From positions 1 through 56,644 of the forward strand of contig JAAYRW010000045.1 of assembly GCA_012518555.1 (NCBI GenBank): a stretch of DNA of 56,644 bases, read 5' to 3'. Each line of letters starts with the position of its first letter. The first letter of the stretch is position 1. The notes beneath the pieces were generated by a model. That model was not told where the DNA came from and did not search any database. It saw nothing but the letters and a program-made list of their open reading frames with translations. This document shows, one piece after another, positions 50,463 to 56,644 of this stretch. The stretch is from Tissierellia bacterium (GTDB lineage: Bacteria; Bacillota; Clostridia; Tissierellales; Sedimentibacteraceae). Made by a program: the position numbers and the translations under genes.

Positions 50463-51602
50463 TTATTGTTGGTAATAACTTTCTATAAATAAATCTTTAA
50501 GATTCCAGAACTTTTTAAAATTCTCATATTCTATTTCTGCCGCCTTTATATCTTTCTTTGTTTTTGTAGCTCTTATAAGAATATTTTTCGGAGTATGCTC
50601 CATTGAAACAAATTCCATTAACTGAACCTTGTAACCTTTGCTTTCTAAGAATAAAGACCTTAAAGAATCTGTAACTAATGAAGATACTCTCTCTTTTATT
50701 AGACCATGTTTAAGCATGGGATTTAATTGTTCATTTTCAATTTTATCAAAAAACTCATGCTGGCAACAGGGTACAGATAATATAGTTTCCGTATCCCATT
50801 TAATTGCCTTTACAAGGGCTGCATCTGTTGCTATATCACATGCATGAAGGGCAACCATCATATCTACCTTGTCCTTATATTGGAAATTACGTATGTCTCC
50901 CCACATAAATTTGAGATTATGGTAGTTTAATTTTTGGGCAGTTTCATTACAAAATTCAATTACTTCTTCCTTTAAATCCAGACCGATAATGTTAGCTTTT
51001 ATTTTTCTTATATAGTAAAAATAGTAGTAAAGGGCAAATGTAAGGTAGGCTTTACCGCAACCAAAATCTATAATCATAAAATCATCTTTAATAGTCCTAT
51101 CTTTTAAAGAATCATCAACTATTTCCAAAAACTTATTTATTTGCTTAAACTTATCATACATCTTAGCATAAACACGCCCTTCCTTGCTCATAACTCCCAA
51201 ATGAATTAAAAAATCGCAAGGCTGGTCTTCGCTTATGATGTATTGTTTTTTCTTATTGTGATCTAATTGTTTTAAAGTCTTGGTAGCTTCTTTTTTAATA
51301 ATTTTCATACTTCCCTTTTTACTTACCAGCAACTGGTAATCAACATCTGTTGTAAAGATGTTTCCATTTCGATATTCATTAACTAAGCTAATCAACTGGT
51401 TAGCAGCATCCTCATAAGGTAAATTCTCGTGGAATACTTGGGTTTTTGTGAACTTTTCCACTTGTATATACTTGCTTCCCTTCAGCAATAAGGGTCGTAG
51501 ATTTATTCTTCTATAGGAGGATTTATCTCTTGGAGTAGACAAAACTCCATAGATAAATTTTTCCTCCAATAAAGCAGTCCTGATTATTTCCTCTATATTC
51601 AT
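50463..51602 (-). CDS. SAM-dependent methyltransferase, type 13-like
   Basis: 379 residues. The central class I fold has motif I MIIDFGCGKAYLTFALYYYF (near 180), then NIIGLDLKEEVIEFC and MVALHACDIATDAAL. The N-terminal ~170 residues are a family extension of unknown role. The LHACD and CCQHEF segments match uncharacterised methyltransferases, some of which act on RNA or glutathione-like substrates. It is followed by the sigma-54 activator gene after 23 bases. Confidence 0.8.
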   Translation of the reverse strand: MNIEEIIRTALLEEKFIYGVLSTPRDKSSYRRINLRPLLLKGSKYIQVEKFTKTQVFHENLPYEDAANQLISLVNEYRNGNIFTTDVDYQLLVSKKGSMKIIKKEATKTLKQLDHNKKKQYIISEDQPCDFLIHLGVMSKEGRVYAKMYDKFKQINKFLEIVDDSLKDRTIKDDFMIIDFGCGKAYLTFALYYYFYYIRKIKANIIGLDLKEEVIEFCNETAQKLNYHNLKFMWGDIRNFQYKDKVDMMVALHACDIATDAALVKAIKWDTETILSVPCCQHEFFDKIENEQLNPMLKHGLIKERVSSLVTDSLRSLFLESKGYKVQLMEFVSMEHTPKNILIRATKTKKDIKAAEIEYENFKKFWNLKDLFIESYYQQ

Positions 51603-51652
51603 ATTTCTCCTTTGTATCCCCTATATATCCAGAGGTACATAGCTCTAGGCTA

Positions 51653-51676
51653 GTGTCCCCCTAGCTTTAGTCCTCT
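51653..51676 (-). repeat. AGGACTAAAGC-AGGGGGAC motif after glnS
   Basis: Directly after the glnS stop the minus strand reads AGGACTAAAGCTAGGGGGAC. The same sequence with one base fewer (AGGACTAAAGCAGGGGGAC) spans the YihY stop codon at 55455-55473 on the plus strand. Confidence 0.55.
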
Positions 51677-53371
51677 CTACTTCTTCTTCCCCTTCTTATA
51701 ACTACTCTTCAATGAAACTATTCTATTAAATACTAAATTATCAGTAGTTGTATCTTGATCGATAACAAAATATCCATGTCTTAAAAATTGGAATCTATCC
51801 CCTACCCTGTAGTCTTTCAATATAGGCTCTAATTTGCAATTCTTTAATACAATTTTAGACTTAGGATTAAGTTTTTCTAAAAAGTTAGTTTTGTCGTAAT
51901 CATCATCTACCATCATGTAGTCATAAAGCCTTACTTCTCCATCTATAGAATGTTTTGCTGAAACCCAATGAAGAGTACCCTTAACTTTTCTACCCTTAAA
52001 TCCAGTACCACTCTTAGTTTCAGGATCGTAAGTACAGTGAACTTCAACTACCTTTCCATCTTCGTCCTTAAGGAAATCAACACATTTTACAAAATAGGCA
52101 TTTCTCAATCTCACTTCATTACCTGGGAATAGTCTAAAATATTTCTTGGGAGGATTTTCCATGAAGTCTTCTCTTTCTATAAAAAGTTCTCTAGTGAAAG
52201 GAATCATGCGAGTGCCAGCTTCCGGATCATCAGGATTTATTTGTGTTTCTAAGTATTCTACCTTATCTTCAGGATAGTTAGTAATTATAAGTTTTATAGG
52301 GTCTAAAACAGCCATAGTTCTTGGCACTTTAGGACCTAGGTCATCTCTTATGGCAAATTCAAGCATGGCAATATCCACTTCACTATGTGCCTTAGAAACT
52401 CCTATAGCTTCACAGAAATTATGAATAGCTTCAGGAGTATATCCTCTTCTCCTTAAAGCTGCTATGGTAGGCATACGAGGATCATCCCATCCATCTACAT
52501 ACCCTTCATCTACCAATTGTTTTAAGTATCTCTTACCCATCATTGTCCTTGATAAAAACAATTTTGCAAATTCTATTTGCTTGGTAGGAGCCTCTTTAAA
52601 ATCATCAATATTACTTAATACCCAATCATAGAAAGGTCTATGGTCTTCAAATTCTAAAGTACAGATGGAATGGGTAATACCTTCTATAGCATCTTCTAAG
52701 GGATGGGCGTAATCATACATAGGATAAATACACCATTCATCGCCAGTATTGTGGTGAGATTCGTGAATTATTCTGTAAATTACAGGATCCCTCATATTTA
52801 TATTAGGACTTGCCATGTCAATTTTAGCTCTTAGAACTTTTTCCCCATTGGCAAATTCGCCCTTTTTCATTTTTTCAAACAATTCTAAATTTTCCTCAAC
52901 AGATCTATTTCTGTAAGGACTTTCCTTTCCCGGTTCCGTCAATGTACCTCTATATTCACGAATTTCATCAGCAGATAAATCATCTACAAAGGCCAATCCT
53001 TTTTTAATCAGTTCAAGGGCATAATCGTACATTTTGCCGAAATAATCGGAAGCATAAAAAATTCTCTCTTCCCAATCGGGACATAACCACTTAACATCTT
53101 CTATAATTGATTCTACATATCTTTCATCTTCCTTAGTAGGGTTTGTATCGTCAAATCTTAAATTAAATATTCCATTATTCTTTATTGCTAAACCATAATT
53201 AAGACATATAGACTTAGCATGGCCTATATGAAGATATCCATTAGGCTCTGGGGGGAATCTTGTATGTACTCTATTTCCGTAATATCCCGTTCTTAAATCT
53301 TCGTTAATTATCCTTTGTATAAAATTAACCGATTCTACTTCGTTATTGTTTTCCTTATTATATTCGCTCAT
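51677..53371 (-). CDS. glnS: Glutaminyl-tRNA synthetase
   Basis: 564 residues, full length. The class I HIGH motif is in [17 protein letters not shown] (near 42) and the KMSKS-equivalent is [14 protein letters not shown] (near 275). The C-terminal anticodon-binding beta-barrels cover about 340-560. It charges tRNA-Gln directly. The leader has a promoter at 53457-53485 and a hairpin just before the gene, but no T-box. Confidence 0.96.
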   Translation of the reverse strand: MSEYNKENNNEVESVNFIQRIINEDLRTGYYGNRVHTRFPPEPNGYLHIGHAKSICLNYGLAIKNNGIFNLRFDDTNPTKEDERYVESIIEDVKWLCPDWEERIFYASDYFGKMYDYALELIKKGLAFVDDLSADEIREYRGTLTEPGKESPYRNRSVEENLELFEKMKKGEFANGEKVLRAKIDMASPNINMRDPVIYRIIHESHHNTGDEWCIYPMYDYAHPLEDAIEGITHSICTLEFEDHRPFYDWVLSNIDDFKEAPTKQIEFAKLFLSRTMMGKRYLKQLVDEGYVDGWDDPRMPTIAALRRRGYTPEAIHNFCEAIGVSKAHSEVDIAMLEFAIRDDLGPKVPRTMAVLDPIKLIITNYPEDKVEYLETQINPDDPEAGTRMIPFTRELFIEREDFMENPPKKYFRLFPGNEVRLRNAYFVKCVDFLKDEDGKVVEVHCTYDPETKSGTGFKGRKVKGTLHWVSAKHSIDGEVRLYDYMMVDDDYDKTNFLEKLNPKSKIVLKNCKLEPILKDYRVGDRFQFLRHGYFVIDQDTTTDNLVFNRIVSLKSSYKKGKKK

Positions 53372-53389
53372 TTTAACCTCCTGTGTTCT

Positions 53390-53425
53390 ATCTACTAGAT
53401 TTCAGCAATCTAGTCTTAGTAGACT
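53390..53425 (-). other. Leader hairpin of glnS
   Basis: On the minus strand CTAGATT-GCTG-AAATCTAG, extended by TCTACTA/TAGTAGA-like flanks, within the glnS leader. It lies between the promoter and the GGAGG site and could affect translation. It is too small for a T-box. Confidence 0.45.
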
Positions 53426-53456
53426 TTATTGTAGTAAACTTCTATTAATAAACTTA

Positions 53457-53485
53457 ATTATAATTAACAAAACCCTATAATTCAA
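53457..53485 (-). promoter_or_regulatory. Sigma-A promoter of glnS
   Basis: On the minus strand TTGAAT (53480-53485), a 17-bp spacer and TATAAT (53457-53462), about 85 bases upstream of the glnS start. Confidence 0.75.
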
Positions 53486-53581
53486 GTTAAATCTTCCAAT
53501 TATACTATTATATCCTCTTTTAATTCATATAATCTTAGTTTAAATAGTATAAAAGAGAAAATAATAATATAATCATCCACC

Positions 53582-53615
53582 AAAAAAGGAGCGAAATCCT
53601 TCAGATATTCGCTCC
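53582..53615 (-). terminator. Rho-independent terminator after hbd
   Basis: GGAGCGAA (53588-53595) pairs with TTCGCTCC (53608-53615). TTTTTT follows on the minus strand (53582-53587). Confidence 0.9.
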
Positions 53616-53643
53616 CCTCTTATATATTTTTAAACTTATTTAT

Positions 53644-54501
53644 CTATTTTTTACTGTAGTCGTAGAATCCTTTGCCTGTCTTTCTTCCTAATAAGTTTGC
53701 TCTTACCATTTTGCGAAGCAATGGATGAGGTCTATACTTAGGATCTCCGAATTCATTGTGGAGAACTTCCATAATTGCAAGACAAACATCTAATCCTATT
53801 AAGTCTCCAAGCTCTAAGGGACCCATTGGATGGTTTGCACCTAACTTCATAGCTGCATCGATTTCTTCTTTAGAAGCTACTCCATCTGCTAAAATTCCTA
53901 CTCCTTCGTTAATCATTGGAACCAATATTCTATTTACAACAAATCCTGGAGCCTCATCAACACTTACAGGAGTTTTACCTATTTTTTCAGATAATTCAAC
54001 TATGGTAGTATGTACATCTTCATCTGTAAGCTTGCCTTTTATTACTTCAACCAGCTTCATTACAGGTACTGGATTGAAAAAATGCATTCCAATTATTTTA
54101 CCTGGATCTTTTGTTTTTGAAGCGATTTCCGTAATAGATAAAGATGACGTATTTGTAGCTATTATTGCACCTTCTTTAGCAACCTTTTCTACATCAGCAA
54201 GGATTGCATGTTTAATTCCCATATCTTCAGCAATAGCTTCGATAAATAAATCAGCATCTGCACATTCTTCGTATGTTGTAGATTTAGTAATGTTGCCCAT
54301 TATTTCATCCATTTTGGCTTGTTCCATTCTTCCTCTTGAAACTTGCCTGCTTAGACCTTTAGCTATAGATTCTTCTAAAGTATCATAAGTCTTTCCTGCT
54401 CTTCCTTTAACTATAACCGGATATCCAGCCTGTGCAAAGGTTTGTACTATACCTTTAGCCATGGTACCAGTTCCAACTACGCAAATCTTTTTAATTTCCA
54501 T
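53644..54501 (-). CDS. hbd: 3-Hydroxybutyryl-CoA dehydrogenase, probable NADPH preference
   Basis: 285 residues from ATG 54501 (GGAGG upstream); the TTG at 54513 overlaps the ribosome site. Catalytic features are present: [11 protein letters not shown] (near 115), [15 protein letters not shown] with the active His (near 138), and [15 protein letters not shown]. The nucleotide loop is [11 protein letters not shown], with Ala where the usual GxGxxG has Gly. The acidic residue after the second strand is replaced by KGRAGK. Both changes point to NADPH rather than NADH. It likely pairs with crotonase and Bcd/Etf at 1-4 kb. Confidence 0.93.
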   Translation of the reverse strand: MEIKKICVVGTGTMAKGIVQTFAQAGYPVIVKGRAGKTYDTLEESIAKGLSRQVSRGRMEQAKMDEIMGNITKSTTYEECADADLFIEAIAEDMGIKHAILADVEKVAKEGAIIATNTSSLSITEIASKTKDPGKIIGMHFFNPVPVMKLVEVIKGKLTDEDVHTTIVELSEKIGKTPVSVDEAPGFVVNRILVPMINEGVGILADGVASKEEIDAAMKLGANHPMGPLELGDLIGLDVCLAIMEVLHNEFGDPKYRPHPLLRKMVRANLLGRKTGKGFYDYSKK

Positions 54502-54537
54502 ATTATCCTCCAATGATTTATTCTTTTAAGCAACCTT

Positions 54538-54566
54538 ATTATAACATCAACTGTCAAGATAATCAA
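54538..54566 (-). promoter_or_regulatory. Sigma-A promoter of hbd
   Basis: On the minus strand TTGATT (54561-54566), a 17-bp spacer and TATAAT (54538-54543), 36 bases upstream of the start. Confidence 0.78.
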
Positions 54567-54634
54567 GAGCTTTTTGATAATATTTTAACATAATAATTAT
54601 ACATTTTTTGTTTATAATAAGCTAGGGTGAAATA

Positions 54635-55462
54635 ATGATTAAGAGGATTTTAGTTTTTTTAAGGAAACTTTTTAATAGGGTCATGGAAGACAATATATTC
54701 GGGTTAAGTGCTCAACTTTCATATTACTTAATATTGAGCATCTTTCCCTTTGTTATTTTTTTTATTTCAATATTGTGTAATTACAGTGAATACATTTACA
54801 TTTTCTTAGAATCTTTAGTTACAATACTTCCAATTCAAGTTTATGACATAATTTATAAGCTTGTAAATTATGCCGTAAATAGTTGTAGTCAACAGTATAT
54901 GACAATAAGTATGCTAGTTATTTTATGGTCTGCTACAGCAGCTAGCTCCACTATTATCAAAGTCATTAATGTGGCCTATGGATTTAAGATGGAAAAGAAT
55001 TATATTTTTCTAAGATTAAGAGGAATATTGTTTACTTTAGCCCTTATGTTTTCTATACAAATTATCTTTGTAATTATAATTGCTGGTCGTTCAGTACTAA
55101 TCTTCGTTAAAAATTTATCCGTTTTTAGAGCTTTTAATTTTATCTTTATTGACCTCTTAAGATACGGGCTTTCTTTCCTTATAGTATTTATTATTTTAAT
55201 AGCTAGCTATAAATTTTTACCCTATGAAAGAATTAAATTCTCCTACGCAGTTCCCGGCGCCATTTTTTCTTCCATAGGATTTACCCTAGGTTCTTATATT
55301 TATTCCCTTTATGTGAGTACCAAAGTTGTATACATTAATTCCATTTACGGTAATCTATCAGGATTATTCGTCTTCTTTATATGGATATATATTATGTCCA
55401 TTATTTTTTTAACAGGTGCCCAAGTTAATTACCTATACCCCCAAACCTGGGGAAAGGACTAA
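54635..55462 (+). CDS. YihY/virulence factor BrkB family membrane protein
   Basis: 275 residues with six predicted membrane helices. It begins with FNRVMEDNIFGLSAQLSYYLILSIFPFVIF, has LWSATAASSTIIKVINVAYG (near 88) and SIYGNLSGLFVFFIWIYIMSIIFLTGAQVNY at the C-terminus. These are the marks of the UPF0761/YihY family once called RNase BN; its function is unresolved. It stands alone on the plus strand with AGGGTG before the ATG. Confidence 0.9.
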   Translation: MIKRILVFLRKLFNRVMEDNIFGLSAQLSYYLILSIFPFVIFFISILCNYSEYIYIFLESLVTILPIQVYDIIYKLVNYAVNSCSQQYMTISMLVILWSATAASSTIIKVINVAYGFKMEKNYIFLRLRGILFTLALMFSIQIIFVIIIAGRSVLIFVKNLSVFRAFNFIFIDLLRYGLSFLIVFIILIASYKFLPYERIKFSYAVPGAIFSSIGFTLGSYIYSLYVSTKVVYINSIYGNLSGLFVFFIWIYIMSIIFLTGAQVNYLYPQTWGKD

Positions 55463-55473
55463 AGCAGGGGGAC
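55455..55473 (+). repeat. AGGACTAAAGC-AGGGGGAC motif at the YihY gene end
   Basis: AGGACTAAAGCAGGGGGAC overlaps the stop codon and matches the segment after glnS except for one inserted T there. It runs up to the end of the convergent SulP gene. Confidence 0.55.
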
Positions 55474-56643
55474 TTATACAGTTTTCTCTGTTTGTATTAT
55501 TTCTAAATATTTAAAAGCTTCTATTACATCCCAGAAAAAAAAATCCCCTCCGATAAGGTTAGTCATTCCTGCCCTATCGAACATTTCCTTTACCTTTGGT
55601 TGAAGTCCACAAATCAAAATATTGCTATTATTTTTGAATATTTCTGATGCTACATCTTTAAATTCAACTACTGCCGATTCATCTATAGTAGTGACTGCTC
55701 TCATAGAAATTATAATGTTTTCAGCACCTAAAGAATGGTCTACAAGTGATTTAAGTTTGTCCCTAGTAATAAAGAATAATGGGCCTGTCAAGTAAATTAT
55801 TTTTGTGTTTGCATATCCTCCCGACACTTCATGACCTCTAATCCTTCTTAAATCAACAGGGCTTACATCCACCTTCAATTCCGCACTTTTAAGGATAAAT
55901 ATTGCCATCCCTAAGAATACACCTATTAAAATTGCTATTGTAAGGTCGAATACAACTGTTGCAACCATTGTGATGGTAAACTCCAAAATAGCAGTTTTGA
56001 ATTTCCTTCCAAATATAAATTTAATTTCTCTCCATTCATTCATCCGCCATGCTGTAACCATCAATACTCCTGCCAAGGCAGCCATGGGAATCCTTGAAAT
56101 AAATTCTCCTAAGAATAATATTGAAATCATGAGACCTAAAGACTGTATTATTGATACCAGGCGGGTTTGGCCACCTGATTTAAGGGCAACACTGGTTCTT
56201 GCCAAGACAGCTGATGCCGGTATACCCCCAAAGAATGGTATTATCATATTTCCTAATCCCTGTGCAATTAACTCTCTATCCGCATTAATAGGTTGATTTT
56301 TAATTTTTCCTGCTGAAGCGCCACATAGCAAGCTTTCAATCATACATAGTATGGCAATACTTAATGCAGGTCCTGCTAAGCTAAGCATTTTATTTATTGA
56401 AATATTTCCCAATGATAATCTATTCTCTAAAATTATTGTGTTTGGTATGTTTCCTACTAAATCGACTGGGAAATTAAATATCGAATTAACAATTAGTGCA
56501 ATTATTAATGCTGCTAGAGAAGATGGGATTCTGGACAATTTCTTTGGCCAGAAAACCATTATTGCAATTACTAGTAAACCTATTAGAACCGCATATATAT
56601 TAGGATTAAATCCTAACTCTACATAAGAAAGAATTTTTTCAAC
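55474..56643 (-). CDS. SulP-family anion transporter with STAS domain, 5' end outside window
   Basis: The reading frame stays open from 55474 to the window edge, giving at least 389 codons; the family is usually about 550 residues, so roughly the first 150 are missing. Membrane helices fill the first ~270 visible residues, with LSGP-type ISINKMLSLAGPALSIAIL and PFFGGIPASAVLARTSVALKSGGQTRL. A C-terminal STAS domain (KIIYLTGPLFF...TTIDESAVVEF) follows. Substrates include sulfate, bicarbonate and dicarboxylates, and none can be chosen here. An ATG at 56559 is internal. Confidence 0.9.
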   Translation of the reverse strand, partial: VEKILSYVELGFNPNIYAVLIGLLVIAIMVFWPKKLSRIPSSLAALIIALIVNSIFNFPVDLVGNIPNTIILENRLSLGNISINKMLSLAGPALSIAILCMIESLLCGASAGKIKNQPINADRELIAQGLGNMIIPFFGGIPASAVLARTSVALKSGGQTRLVSIIQSLGLMISILFLGEFISRIPMAALAGVLMVTAWRMNEWREIKFIFGRKFKTAILEFTITMVATVVFDLTIAILIGVFLGMAIFILKSAELKVDVSPVDLRRIRGHEVSGGYANTKIIYLTGPLFFITRDKLKSLVDHSLGAENIIISMRAVTTIDESAVVEFKDVASEIFKNNSNILICGLQPKVKEMFDRAGMTNLIGGDFFFWDVIEAFKYLEIIQTEKTV

Positions 56644-56644
56644 G

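Noticed and set aside
53372-53643. T-box riboswitch upstream of glnS
   Set aside because: No AGGGTGGAACCGCG-type antiterminator and no specifier loop; the region holds the hbd terminator, a promoter and one short hairpin.
53756-54388. Long open frame (210 codons) on the plus strand opposite hbd
   Set aside because: It is the antisense shadow of a well-conserved enzyme gene, has no ribosome site, and its product shows no recognisable motif.

Overview
The window is AT-rich, and most genes lie on the minus strand. It reads as chromosome of an anaerobic, endospore-forming Firmicute of the Clostridia or Tissierellia type (inference). Supporting signs are a small acid-soluble spore protein gene with a sigma-G-type promoter, a YtxC-family sporulation protein, a butyryl-CoA dehydrogenase/EtfAB set, a tungsten/molybdenum aldehyde oxidoreductase with a four-cluster ferredoxin, and AGGAGG ribosome sites throughout. 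No tRNA, rRNA, CRISPR array, prophage or transposase gene was found.

Layout. 1-4 kb: crotonase, acyl-CoA dehydrogenase and EtfB/EtfA (butyrate-type reduction); the matching 3-hydroxyacyl-CoA dehydrogenase lies apart at 54 kb. 4.2-14 kb: a long minus-strand operon of two flavoproteins, secA, prfB (with a programmed +1 frameshift), tex and a HAD phosphatase. 14-17 kb: an EamA transporter, an Lrp-type regulator and a lone biotin-free carboxyltransferase. 17-22.5 kb: radA, a MoxR ATPase, a VWA protein and rtcB in one operon. 22.7-27 kb: a cupin/XRE regulator and potABCD, with two near-identical 17-bp operator-like sites around a consensus promoter. 27-34.5 kb: ytxC, a GME-fold-like protein, a MoaD-like protein, aldehyde oxidoreductase, ferredoxin, Hsp33, a methyltransferase, a spore protein, an overlooked 46-residue membrane protein and UspA.

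34.6-43.5 kb is the most unusual part. A multisubunit amino-acid or imino-acid dehydrogenase (two flavoproteins and three iron-sulfur proteins) is interleaved with dapA, an SSS symporter, an FCD regulator, aspartokinase and aspartate-semialdehyde dehydrogenase. The order asd-lysC-...-dapA recalls asd-dapG-dapA of Bacillus, which there follows the dipicolinate synthase genes. The region therefore invites two readings: catabolism of an imported cyclic amino acid, or oxidation of a DapA-derived cyclic imine.

43.7-56.6 kb: AzlCD exporter, cytosolic parvulin, HPr, WhiA and a NUDIX hydrolase, then an rRNA methyltransferase, a sigma-54 activator, another methyltransferase, glnS, hbd, a YihY membrane protein and a SulP transporter cut by the window end. 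Several palindromic dispersed repeats occupy the larger gaps (14.0, 15.1, 28.8, 47.6, 49.0, 51.7 and 55.5 kb).
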